From NCBI GenBank assembly GCA_902806575.1, contig CADCXD010000001.1:4030001-4094000 (forward strand): a stretch of DNA of 64,000 nt, written 5' to 3'. Under the pieces are notes generated by a model. That model made no database searches. It was not told the origin of the DNA and worked only from the letters and a program-made list of their open reading frames with translations. Each line of letters opens with the position of its first letter. The stretch's first letter is position 1. Origin of the DNA: Jackrogersella multiformis. Lineage: Eukaryota > Ascomycota > Sordariomycetes > Xylariales > Hypoxylaceae. The translations under genes and the position numbers were made by a program. Below, in pieces: positions 22,001-34,456 of this stretch.

Positions 22001-25000
22001 CCTGGGATAGTATCATAGTAACAACCATACCTAAGTACATAGTAGTTGTGGCTAGGTCTATAGACGCCCAACCTTTATGTATGCTAGTTCATGTAGCACG
22101 GCTTAATTCCGTTGACGGATTCCGAGCGCCATATATCTTCTTCTGTAAGGCTAGATCTATCGAACCCCCCACAGACTTGGCACGTGTAAGATGAATAGTT
22201 TCCAATGATAGTCTTATGGGAACAATGAACTACTCAACGCGAGGGAGAAACAGGCATGGGCAGGTTGGGTTCGTGGTTTACGTAGTACATAGCAGATCTA
22301 TGCTCTGTACATCTACCAAGCGGGATGTCAAAAAGCAACGATCGTGGTTGTGGTTGGGAGGAGCCATATCAGGGGAGAACTGTAAGGCGGAGGAGTAGGG
22401 CGTATTTTCTTTTTCTCGGATCCAATAGTTTAACGGTTCATTGAACAGACCCCAATCCGGTGCGAACAGGTGGTACGACATTGGGTTAATACAGATTCAA
22501 AGGTAGGCCCGCGAGAGCAAGTCGAATCTAATGCTATTAGTTCATATATAGAAACATTTTGTATAGAACTTGATTAAGGTCAGGTACGTAGGCTTAGCTA
22601 AAACAGGTCGTAGAGCCGCGGAGGTACAACTTATTATACGAACGACTGCCTTACGGCTCTACCTACGTTGCAAGCTCACTCTAGATAGGTATTCATACGC
22701 GCGCTGCATGTGGTCTGATAATACCAAGTATCTTTCGGTAGATGTTGCATATCTTGCATATCACATTCGTAAAGGTGGCCGATCCTTAGGGAGCTGATCG
22801 TATCCTCGAAAATGCACTTAGCACTAAGTACTTAGCACACACTTAAAATATGACAGATACAGTAAGCAGAAAAGGGTTAATAAGCTACCTATATTGGTGT
22901 AGCGCTATGCAGTGCATAGGGCATTGTACGGGAGGCAAGTTTACTGTTCTAGTGTATGTGTTCTGTTCTATGTAAGGAACAGAAATAGTGCCACTTCCAG
23001 GGTTCCTAGACTCTTTAGATATTAGGCCGAGAAGCACTCCCTTAGGTACCTTTCATTAGTTAAGTAGCAGACGCGGTACATCTACAGAATACGTACATAC
23101 AAAAAAAAATTACAGTGATCTAGCCTGATCATTTGGAGCCGGGGGCCGGTAAGGATCGTAGCCACGGGCCAGTATGAGGCTTGACATTAATATCAGATCT
23201 GGGTGCTATCGAATAATAGCTCGGCCAAAAAAAGATAGGAAACGGCCGAACCAGGACGAGGATCTCACTCCCGAAATGACGAGAATCACCGATGAACCCT
23301 GCTTCGTTGCTAGCCTTACTACAATAGGGCACAGGCAGAACAGGATACCTGGTGAGCTTGGCGCCGCGTAGGGAATCAGGGATTTAGGGATATGGAGGAG
23401 ACGCTAGCTAAGGGAAAATTCCCTTTAAGTGTATGAGGAACGTGGCATGCCGCATGCCGCGTCCACACACACATGAAGTTTGGGGAGGGGGTAGGGGGTA
23501 GGGATGGGGAATCTTGCGAGCCTAAACAGGGTCAACGATGAAAAAACTCAGGAGCGCGGCGGAGGGGTGGGAATGATCACCGTTATCCGCCTTGCAGACA
23601 TGGATCCCCGACTGAATCATGATTGGTACCGAACAATACAACGCCTACATGAAGGTCTCCTACTGGCCCAACGCCGCCAACACCTCCTGTAGGTACCTAA
23701 AGGGCGGCAATCACATAGGCCAATTTACGTTTGCAATGCCGGCGGCCCCCAAGAGTTGCATGTCGTCGATGAAGATACTATTCTAGGTAGTTGTTGACAT
23801 CCATGTGCCCATGGTGGCCTCATGTGGTGGTATAAATCTAGTATTTACTATTTTACCGAGTCCGCATAAAATGTCTTGTTTTAAGCGTAAAGGGGATAGA
23901 TACGAGGAGCGAGAGAACAATAAAAACACCTTCTACACCACTAGTCTGCTAGTGTACCTACATACACTAGGTACCTACCTATGTAGGTAGGTAAGCTGAT
24001 ATGTGAGTGACTCGAGTAATGTGGAACGCCGTCAACCACGTGGGAATATCATTGTGAGGTATCAGGCATCAGGGTATGTACTTAGGAGATTTATCCAATG
24101 CATTAAACAAGCATTGATATACTGTATAAAGAGGAGAAAGGCGGCTTGGTAAAGACCCTCCACACCCCCTTTTTCTTACACATGCATATATCACCTCCCC
24201 AAGTGCCTCAAGTGGTACGAGCTTCTAAAATTCCAATTCGCCAACTGAGAAAAGCCCTGGGTAAGGTCTCACCCTAAACTTGCATTGCGGCGCGACAATT
24301 CTGCAAGACAAACATACCTAGATGTTTCCTCCCCCCAGCAGCATAGCCAGTAGAGAAGCTTGGAAAGCCGGACACTGTGCCCTCTCTGTCTCCCATATCT
24401 CCTATTCCGAGATGGAAACCAATACAGAGGTAGGACCGGTATTGTAAAACCCGCGCGGCACACCGAAAGTGAATTATGACAGATATCACACCGACCGACG
24501 ACAAGCGGCAACCCGAGGGGCGTGTGTGCTTTCCGCCTGTGTGTTTGTGTGCGACGCGTGTACGCATCCTTGGCGAGACCCAGTGATAGGTCTCTTCGTC
24601 CCAAGACTGCAAGACGCTCGTGTCTACCTACACTAGAGGATGGCGTGGGAGAGAGAGAAAAGACTCTGGTAGCCACGAACAACTTATAGTAAGATGGGTA
24701 GTGACGCACGTATACATATGAATATAGCATATAACGTATATCTATATGGCGCTTAATGATTTGTCAAACAACTACCGTCTCCCACGAAGACCATTACAGC
24801 GCATATCTGACTAAGACTGACCGACTAACGAATCTCTTCGTTGTCTCTGCATGGAATCGAGGATATGGTGTAAGAGAAACTGAAGCCTTCCTTTCGAGGT
24901 CATAAGTCACATAGGTAGGCTAGGTAGTAAGATGGTTAGACCCCCTGGCTAGACCTCATGATCGAGACGACTCCATACCCGAGCACATACCTAAGTAGAA

Positions 25001-26488
25001 CACCGGTCCGGCGCTTTAGCTCACATGAGGAGTTGGCAAACCCGAGACAACAGATTCGGGACCACTACCTACTTTCTAATCAACGCCTCGCGCCTCCGTA
25101 TCTGCACGGAACAGATCGCCATCGGCAAACAAGTTACACCTCGTCAGGGCTATGTAGGATGCCGCCGCTAGCATTTCGGATTGTGCTGCACCAGGTTCTT
25201 CTATTCCTTATATTGGTGGGTTCTTCTTAACTTGTTTGTTGCACTGGCGTCCCCACCGCCCGCGACGTAGGGGATGGCTCGATGGCCAATCCGGTGGAGA
25301 AGCTTGTCTCTCCCGTAGATCTCAAGAGATGGTGTGCCGCGAGGGCGGCGGCATTAGAGATCCTGCCGTATATGTATGATAGGTATGTATAATGGCCCTG
25401 CGAGCTACACTACCTACCTACGGTACACGATCCAATTTTGACAAGTCTGTCGGAAGGCTATCCGCTGGAAACGCACCCCGCATAGTCGATGGGATATGGT
25501 GCATAACACTGTGCCGAACACATCGCCAGCAGCCAATACAAGGTAGCATCAGGCTTACCTACACTAGTGTAGTCTGGAGCCTAGCCAAGTTTACTAAAGG
25601 GGATTGTAGGGTTAGTACTATGTAGTGAATGTACCACCTCACGTGGCGGCGGGAGGATCGTAAGAAGCCAAGGTATCGTAAGATGGCTCCAGTTCCAGTA
25701 GGTAGGTAGTGTAGACTTTCGCTATAGCTGATCTTAGCGAGCACGTTGATAGTACGGCGCATACCTACCTACCTACATACATACATACACATCACCATAC
25801 ATGGTAGGTACTAAAGACTGGCCGTCGTCTCGGGCGTTACTTCTTCTCAGGGACACCGACGGTAACGTATCCATACATGATGCCTCACGTCCCATGCTGG
25901 GCTAATTTTTATAACTTCGATCCGTATAGCATTCGAGATTCTACATGCACATACCTACTTAGGTAGGCAGGTAAGTAAAAGATTGGAATATGTATACCTA
26001 CCTAGGTACCCAGTATAAGGTCAATGCCTTACATATATGCACATGATATAGTATTTATATGGGACAGCTTTAGTTGCCTACCTAGGTACCTTAGGTAGGC
26101 ACCTAGCCTTGATAGCAAACATACGGTATCTGTACACTATTCGTATATCTATATTCATACGAACGTGTCATTTTGTTAAATCTGGATAGGTACGTCGGCC
26201 GGGGTATGAACTGCCGGGAAATGCTTTACATACCTAGGTAGTGTAGTAATAGGGAGTGGATATCGTAGTGTAGGTGTTCTTCCACTGTTGGTAAGTTACG
26301 GAGACGGAGACGGAGGCGGAGGCGGAGGCGGAAGATCTCATACATATTCCAACCGCTTATTAATGCTTTGCGCGTTGAAGGATATCTATCCATGCCTCGA
26401 TCTTAATATGTCATTTATTTGTAAAACCGTACAAATCATTTCTTCTCCCGTACCTCGTACCTCCGTACCTGGTACGCCCATACATAGT

Positions 26489-26536
26489 ACATACTTACCT
26501 AGGTACATACTTACCTAGGTACATACTTACCTAGGT
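26489..26536. repeat. 16-bp tandem repeat, three exact copies
   Basis: Three consecutive copies of ACATACTTACCTAGGT plus a partial fourth (ACATACTT). Each unit contains the core of the dispersed TACCTAGGTA palindrome. Confidence 0.9.
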
Positions 26537-28430
26537 ACATACTTTAGGTACACAGAGGTATTGTATAACCATCGCACACCCACCCCATGCTGCTAGCTTG
26601 CTACCAACCGCACTGCTATCCGGTATTGGGTTAGATCTAGCACGAGCCATCAGATAACTCGTGCTTCTACAGGGACAGGCTTGGATCTCTTTCTTTTGTC
26701 CCTTCCTGGGAGGTTTAGGTACTACTGGTACATAATAGTGTAGTGTACATAGCACGTACCTCGGTACCTACCTAGTAATAAGGTCGGTTGAAGTGCCTGA
26801 GCTTTGCTTTATCCTAGCGTCCTTGCGAACTCACAGGCTTCGAACTTACAGGCTTTAAAACAGACCACCGGTTCCTTGGTCCCGGGCGGCAAACCTGCCT
26901 AGGTAGTGTAGGTAGCTCGCCTCGATCCTTACCATCCTTACCCATTTATTGACACCTATTACTTTCGTATTTTATGGTGCCTACCTCGCATTCCTTATCC
27001 GTAAATATAGTGTATATATATATATACCTTTTTTGTTGGTTCTTCTCTCTTCGTAAATCGGAATTTCCGACATACATTAGATGAGAATAGAAAGAGGGAG
27101 CTATGGAATAAAATATATTTTCGCCGTCGCCGTCGCCGTTGCCGTACGTAAGAGCACTGGTCTTTTGCTGATGCTCCTCGATCCTATCCAAAATTGTCCC
27201 CCCCTCCTAAATTCTCAATACCTAATCGGGTACTTTCTTCGTAGCATAAAAACCTCCATGGATTCGGTTGGGGGGTATCTATTAAAGCTATGCCTTAGAC
27301 ATGCATGTATCTCGGTACTTCCTTACTCACGAAAGGCTTTACATGAGATGATGTACATAGTACTGCAGCTCGGCCACGGCGTTGCTCATGGCTTGCCCCA
27401 CTCACCATGCACATGGGCCGTGACAATCCCTGCTTAACTTTCCTCACGTGTGTCTAGTACATGGTGCGCCACGAGGAAAAAGAAACAGCAGGCAATAGGT
27501 AGCAAGCGGCGCATCAGTGGCACGCTAGTTCTAAAAAGTACTCTATACTTCGGTACCCATCCTATGTACATATCCTCATCAGCATTATTCCTTGAAATGG
27601 CCATGCGACAAAATATCTTAGTCAGAAGTCTGATGCAGTGCTTACATGTATATATATACCTAAATACCTGGTACTCTACCTATTATATAGGAATATATAC
27701 ATGTGGTTTTGCTGATTATCAATGTCTCTATTCATATATAGTACCTACGTATACCTCTGTACCTAGTATGAATTCATACCTAGGTACATATACACTATAA
27801 GGATATATATTTAGGTACCTAGGTACTTATGTACATAAATAAATACATAGAAAGGAATGGACGTCCTTTCGGCTCTTTTTTCACCTGCCATTCTCTTGCA
27901 GTTCCTCCACGCGCGCAGTGCCTTCCCTCCTCCGATCTAACAAGGGGGGTTTGCATTTCTCCATCTGCCTTTCAATTCTAACAGGTCCCCCCCCCTAGTC
28001 GCACATAGTGTACTTCTCTTTACAAAGTAGCGTACTACGTACTACTACCTAGGTATGTACTAGGTATATAGACCCTCTCTTTAAGTACTTTCCTTGCAAC
28101 CTCGCAACCTTGCAACCTGGAGTTACCTACTTACAAGGGCCCTGTCTGTCAAGCCCTGCCTGCTGACTTGGGACTTGGAACTTTTGAACCGGGGACGAAG
28201 ATATTTCCTCTCTAACATAGAATTATTAGAATTTCCTTTTTTTTTGGCTCTTTTTTTTTAACATTTGACTCCCGCGTCCGAGCAAACATAAGCCCATTAT
28301 TCATTCGAATACGCATAGTCGTTATGTGGTATGTTACGTTCAGGTACTGGTATCAAAACACGTTTTAGTTTTCTATCTATGTAGTTTTCTAGTTTCTAGT
28401 TTCTAGTTTTGCCTCCAGTCGGCTTTTCTT

Positions 28431-28563
28431 ATTACTACTAACACCAACTACTACCACTATTACCACTATTACCACGACTACTACCACGACTACTACCACT
28501 ACTACTCCCACTATTACACTACTACTACTACTCCTACTACTACTACTACTACTATTACTACTA
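28431..28563. repeat. Degenerate ACT/ACC trinucleotide microsatellite
   Basis: About 130 bp of imperfect ACT and ACC triplets, about 420 bp before the bHLH start codon, so probably in its promoter or leader. Confidence 0.85.
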
Positions 28564-28890
28564 GCTCTAGTCTTCTTTCCATTCTTCTCCCCTTTTTATA
28601 TTCTTCTCCCCTCCCCCCTCCACACCAAATAAAGGAGCTTTGACGATCTAGTTGCTCCCCCGATTGCAATTGGACGTCTAGCGTCAATGCTATTCTGACC
28701 CGTTCGCCAATGTAAATCTTCCTTCAACGCCGCGTTCTAAGTATTCTGTCGCCTATCTAAGTCTTCTGTCGCCCATTAACCTCCCAAGAGGTTCACTAGT
28801 ACCCATACCACGCTTACCGCATACGCCTATAACCTTTGGTGGCTCCAATGAACATATCTTAATCCGGCGTCTTATTAGATTTCAATACTA

Positions 28891-28915
28891 TACAATACAA
28901 TACAATACAATACAA
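28891..28915. repeat. (TACAA)5 microsatellite
   Basis: Five exact TACAA units ending about 70 bp before the bHLH start codon, likely in the 5' untranslated leader. Confidence 0.85.
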
Positions 28916-28985
28916 AACCATTCGTGGATAACTTCATATTCTCTTGCCTCGCATAGAAGCTATATCAAACCCCCAACCCTTCAAA

Positions 28986-30530
28986 ATGGCGGCCGAACAG
29001 CCTCGGCCTGTGTCGCAGAAACTCCCGGCCGGGCTGGCTACGGTCCTGAACGCTCCCGAGGAAAACCGCGACTCGGCCTACTACTCGAGTACAGATGCGT
29101 CTAGCAAGCGTATGTAGCTCGCTTACCACGTCGCCTAAGCTGATAGTTGAGCATGACGGGTTGCTAACTGTAGCTATTTAGACACCTCGGCCGCGTCAGG
29201 CATAGGCATTAATGTATACCACTCGGCGCAGGACAAGACGCCTTCTCCCACCACCACGACTCTAGTGCCCCAGCCGTTAATATCCCCCGCGAGCCATATG
29301 AGTGTGGCGTCAATGGTGTCGCCGACATCCCCGGGCAACGGACGTTTCGACCGACCTCAATCATTAGATTCTATACCGGGCGCTGCGTCGCTAGCAGCGA
29401 GTATCGGACCGGACTCGCGACGAGAGAGTGTAGATAGTAGAATAAACCAGGGCTTTGGTGATCTGAGATTGGGTGGCTCCCCTTACGCGAGCCAAAATCA
29501 GTCGACAACATCGATTCACGGAACTTTGGCACAACAACGGAACCCTCGCCCAGGGATAGAACATTTGTCCGTGCACAGGATATCTAATGGATACCAACCA
29601 AACATCGAACGAACTCCCGAAAGTCAACTCCCTAAGACCGCTCGAACTGCGCCGGCCATTACGGGTCCTGCCACAAGCACGATTGCCAGGGCCGCGGAAC
29701 CAACCAAAGGTCAAGCCTGGGCTTTTCCGGAGGAGGAGATTCAGCGCATGCCTTCCACTATCGGCAATCATACCTTTTTCGACTCGAGGCGAAGCAGTAT
29801 CGCGGAATCGATTGCTAGCAGCCAATTCACGACCGAATCTCGGTTACCTCCCGGACAGCGACGACTCGATGATGGCTTGGGCCCGGATTTTCAACAGACG
29901 ATTCACCACCACACACTCCAGCATAAACAGCTATCAGACCTACATAGCGAGGAATCTAGCCCGCATAGCGGTAATCAGCCCTACAGCAGGACCCCGGAAC
30001 TTCGTCAAAGTCACAAGCTCGCGGAGCGGAAAAGGAGGACGGAAATGAAAGAATTGTTTGAGCAACTCCGCGATCTTATGCCGCAGGAGCGAGGATCGAA
30101 GGCGTCTAAGTGGGAGATCTTGACAAAAGGTACGCCGCTGTACAATCCAATCTTGATATATACCTATATATGTTCTAATTTCGTTTTAGCCATCGCCGAA
30201 CATCAAAAACAGTCCGACACCATTAAGACTCTTTCGGGACATTGCCAAAATGCTATGCAAGAGGCGGAAATGTTACGTCGCGAACTGGATAGAATGCGCA
30301 TGGAGAACGCGCAGCTTCGGGGAAGCGTACCAGGCCTACCGCCAAACCAAGGCGCGCCGAATGCACCTATACCATCACAACCATCTGCAGACCCCTACAG
30401 TCAGGATCCGTTCGGGAGAGGCCCGCGGCCGGAGCTGCCACCTTTACGGGCTCTGAACGCGCCTGATTCCATGACGGGTGTCCAATACGAAGGCCAAAGA
30501 TCCAACGGCTTTCGTCCAGATCGCTTCTAG
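28986..30530 (+). CDS. Basic helix-loop-helix transcription factor
   Basis: Model: exons 28986-29109, 29182-30129 and 30190-30530 give 470 aa. The start context is TCAAAATGGC. The bHLH domain lies at about residues 312-375: basic region HKLAERKRRTEMKELFEQLR, a loop around MPQERGSKASKWEIL, then helix 2 with AIAEHQKQSDTIKTL. His, Glu and Arg at the basic-region contact positions fit E-box (CANNTG) binding. Intron 2 falls inside helix 2. A leucine-patterned stretch (AEMLRRELDRMRMENAQLRG) may extend dimerisation. The N-terminal two thirds is Ser/Thr/Pro-rich and probably disordered. The gene stands alone after a very long non-coding upstream region, common for fungal developmental regulators. The target process is unknown. 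Confidence 0.9.
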
Positions 30531-32101
30531 ATAAAAACATATCTGCGATCACTCACAATTTCCTTTGTTGTAAACGTGTGTCATACTCGGGTGAAGGGGC
30601 GGCAGCCATCAAAACTAGAAACTTTATGCGCATTTTTATCGATACCCCGTACAAGATTACGGTTGCTGTCCAGCTCAACTTCTTCTGGCTGTCGACGAGC
30701 ACCTCGGAACTTTTAGGCGCATTCGGGCTTGGAACAGAGATACTGTATCGGATTAATGTTACCGTGTCTGGTGTTTGCTACTTCGGCGTTGGTGAAACCA
30801 CGAGGCGATGGTTTCTGGGTTCTTCTTTCGGCTCGCTAATGGTTGTCGAGAATTTGATTGATATCCATCAATCATTATCCAATCATTTCCAATCATCTCC
30901 AATCATGTCGATCTCTAGATCTCTAGATCTGCCGTTTCCGGAAGATGGTCGTCCTCGTCGTATCAGATACACGAGAAAGAGGTGCGCAATTTTTAATCTG
31001 GGCAACGGATGACCAGTCGGGTGCGCCGTTTCGACGTTCAGCGGGCTCTTATATGAGTGCTAAACTCCGACGCGTCGCAGCCTTTTTTATTTTTATTTTT
31101 TACCTCCTTTATTCGTGTCGGGTCTGTTGGAGTGTATATATACATACCTAGGTATATACCCGCCGTTTTGTTATTCGGCTACATTTGTATCACGGTTTTG
31201 GGCTGTTCGAGGTTTACGAGCATTGTTACCAATGAGAGGATCATGGAATGGGTAAGGAGAGGAATATCGAGAAAGGGGGGAAATCAGGGTCTGGGGTCAG
31301 AATAGTGTATAACGATCCTTCGGAGACCCTATTGCCTACCTAGGTACTCAGGCAACATGGATCGGACAGACTATGGATCGGACAGGCTAGGCTATGGCTC
31401 GGGCAACTAAGATATGTGATATAGGTAGCCTCATGTTTAGGAATTGTATTCCTAGGAGCTTACTGTACGAGCCATGGAGGGGAGGCTAGGGACTAACAAC
31501 TTGTTGTTTGTATGTACCTCCATACCACATAATGCCTAAGCCTACTGTTGTAGCAGGCAGTCTACAAAACATAAATGCAAACAAGTTCTAGTGAGTCAGT
31601 GTTAATAACCCCTGGAAACCGTTTTCGAGGATAATGACTCGTGTTTGTTATTGATTTGTTCTAGACTATAGTGTTCTTATATCCTTTAGGCCTTCAAATT
31701 CAAAATATATTTTCAAGAACATTAGTGTTAATAGCAGTTCAATATTCGCCGGAGCACCCGATAAGGGGTTTATCGGGTGGGCAAAAAGAAAAAAAAAACC
31801 TCCCCCTCCCCCCGCCAAAAAAAAACCCTTAGTACCTTAGTATTAACTAAATATGTTAGTCTGGTACCCACTTATTATAGCCAACTTTGTACTAGGGCAC
31901 GTGCGGGAAGCTTGGTCGTTCCTATCCATTGATAGGTAGATAAAGTCGAAATTTTTTCCTACTGAAAAAACTTTGGAAAATTTCCTGCTATCACAATCAA
32001 TTTAAAAATCTCGAGTCCGATTTTACATCTTGCGACTACAAAATTTCAATTGACTTAAGAGTTTCTTTCTTCTACCTTAACAAAAATCAACCAAATCAAC
32101 A
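30531..32101. other. Intergenic with long 3' region
   Basis: About 1.57 kb. An open frame at 30578-31012 starts 47 bp after the bHLH stop, lacks family resemblance and is probably 3' UTR. A poly-A/poly-C stretch lies at about 31785-31830. The last 200 bp is the promoter of the RRM gene. No gene supported. Confidence 0.45.
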
Positions 32102-33178
32102 ATGTAAGATTCAAGTCCCATTATCTGCTGGATCGTGGGATAAAGCTGATAATCCGAAATCTGATAGGCAGTCTCTTCGTCGCGCAGCTGCTAGAGCGGC
32201 ATCATGTTCATCAGCCGTGGCCGTCGCTGTCCCCCGGCAGCAGATTGCGTCCTTCGCCATGCAGATTGGCAAGGCTAACGCACGGCCGGCTACGATGCTG
32301 CCTTTGGCCCGCTACTTCTCGCAGACGTCGCGAGTGGCCCAGAACGGGCGAGATGCTGAGGAGTACGAGGAGCTTGAGGAGGATGACGATTCTGCTGAAC
32401 AGCGACCTGATCCTTTCGCGTCTCTCGAGACCGCGCAGGATAATTCTGAGGGCAGAGAATCTGGCACCAGCGTCTTCGTCAGCAACATGTCTTTCGATGC
32501 TACCGATGTGCACATCCGAGAGGCATTCATCAAGTATGGAGAGATCTCCTCAATTAAGATTGGACGAGATGGTCGAGGTCTGAGCCGAGGGTATGTGGGC
32601 GCCTTGATTTGTTTTATTTTTACCCCCGGACTGCCCGGTCCTGGGCTTCCCCTCTCCCCTCTCCCCTCCTATACCCCTTTCTCCCTCTCTCCGTCTCCGT
32701 GTCCGTCTCTCTCGTTGTACTCAACAGATTCGTATACGCATGAATTTACTGACAGATTTGTAGTTTCGCTTTCGTCACGTTCACTAACAAGGAGGCTGCT
32801 CGCCGTGCCGTTTTGGAGGCCAACAAGTCGTTTTGGCACGGCCGCCGCATCTATGTAGAGCATAGAAAGTCGGAAACCAAGTCGGGCGACAGAAACCAGC
32901 CTCCCACGTCGCCGACGAAGTCACTGTACATCGGCAACATCCCGTACGAGACCTCCGACGCTGACCTGAACAAGCTCTTTGCCGAGCTGGAAAACGTGAC
33001 GGATGTCCGCGTGGCCGTGGACCGCAACACAGGTTGGCCCCGTGGCTTCGCCCACGCTGACTTCGCGGACGTCGACAGCTGCATCAAGGCCTACGAGCAT
33101 CTCCGTGACCTTCAGCTGGGAGGCCGTGCCATCCGCGTGGACTACGCTACAACTAGGGCTCCTAGTACTAAAGACTAA
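32102..33178 (+). CDS. Mitochondrial RNA-binding protein with two RRMs
   Basis: Model: exons 32102-32103, 32168-32590 and 32764-33178 give 279 aa. The start codon itself is split: AT at 32102-32103, then intron GTAAGA...CTGATAG, then G at 32168. The product then begins MQSLRRAAARAASCSSAVAV, a textbook mitochondrial presequence. Without this splice the ATG is followed at once by TAA. RRM1 (about 89-165) has RNP2-like VFVSNM and RNP1-like GFAFVTF; RRM2 (about 183-260) has LYIGNI and GFAHADF. An acidic linker (EEYEELEEDDD) precedes RRM1. A role in mitochondrial transcript processing or translation is inference. Intron 2 contains a long C/T tract. Confidence 0.88.
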
Positions 33179-34456
33179 TCCTAAGGCGTAGATAGCGCCG
33201 GCGTCTTCTTGCGTCGAGCCTGGGGCTGTATTGCCGTACTCCTGAAGCGGTGTCGGTTGGGCGATGGGGTGTGCGATGTGACCAAAAGGCATCATGGTGG
33301 ATGGGTCGACTAACATGACTCTTTCAAGTCCTTGGCGGGAGTCCATTCGAGGGATGGAGGACTAGGCCATTGTATGTAACAACACACTCTACATGTAGAA
33401 CAACCGCTTCTACCTAATTGGGTTCGGCGGTTGGCACGAGACGACTGGTATTTATGAAACTGAATGTATAAAACTCTCCCTTCTCCATACGACATGAGAT
33501 ATCCGCGGATGGGAACTGGTCTCTGGGCATGTGAATACCTTGATGACAACTCCTCAACGACAACTAATCTTGTATCTACCAACCTATGTAGGTAGGTGCA
33601 TACTTACCCAGGTAGCTAGGTAAGGGTAATGAGTTATGCATATCCACGGATGAGATAGTAGTCTATTTTCTACCTATACATATATGTATTAGGTAACAGC
33701 TTCGATGCTGGAGATGAGACATTGATGAATACCTAGGTAGGTATTGAAGCTGCCACCTAGGTACCTAATATATTCGTGTAAGTGCATGTGGCCTGTTGTT
33801 CTGGAGCGTCGACCAGCTTTTAACCAGCCAAATGGAATGTAACCACGAAGCTTTAGTGGGGTTTAGCGGGGGGGCGAACCGTTGACCTCGGCGGCTACCG
33901 AAGGTAGAAATTGTATGAGGAAATCGCCCTTCGGACTTTCTAAGATTCTTACCCGTAAGGTTCCTCGGCAAACTTTACTTGGGCAGATGTATTTTAGGTT
34001 ACCTACCTACATAGGTACCTAGCCTACGTTTAGTGTAGTGACCTCACCTGCCAAAACGGAAGCGGCTTTGTAATAAATAAAGACAAGACCGTGAATACCG
34101 ACCTGCGTAATTCGTACCTACCTACCTACCTACCTAAATACTTACCTACCTAAACCAACACCAACACCACTTACTTATTTATGTACATGTGAATAAGATT
34201 CTATTTCTTATCAACTCCTAAACGCCTAGTCTTTATTTTCTGACGATATCCATTAATTGAGAGCCCGAGAGCTTCACGGACGAGACCTATTGAATATCGC
34301 CATTACTACCTAGGTACCCGAGAACAATATCATTAAAGAAGTTGGGGCTCGACTCTTTCTTGTAGTTAACCGTCGTCCCTGGGCCTTGACATCTAGGCCC
34401 TCCACTGTAGCATTTTCCATAGTTGTATTCACGAATCCTCTACGAATCCTCCCAGC
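33179..34456. other. Intergenic, PEX5 upstream region
   Basis: About 1.28 kb. TACCTAGGTA-type motifs are dense at about 33577-33615, 33731-33770, 34000-34022 and 34303-34318, and (TACC)n repeats lie at 34117-34136. Presumed PEX5 promoter. No gene seen. Confidence 0.45.

Larger units (their letters stand above)
16471..28985. other. 12.5-kb gene desert with decayed remnants
   Basis: No intact gene family is recognisable on either strand. Open frames are short and unlike the window's real genes in composition. I could make out two decayed coding stretches (17163-17460 and 18417-18711, minus strand), a cluster of TCCGC/GCGGA motifs (18744-19092), many TACCTAGGTA palindromes and several simple repeats. 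The last kilobase, rich in C/T and microsatellites, probably includes the promoter and leader of the bHLH gene. I see no rRNA, tRNA, CRISPR or intact transposase. Confidence 0.55.

Noticed and set aside
16471..28985. Intact transposon or CRISPR-like array in the gene desert
   Set aside because: I found no transposase, reverse transcriptase, long terminal repeats or regularly spaced repeats; only short motifs and one 16-bp tandem array.
30578..31012. 144-aa open frame after the bHLH gene
   Set aside because: It begins 47 bp after the stop, has no domain, and more likely is 3' UTR.
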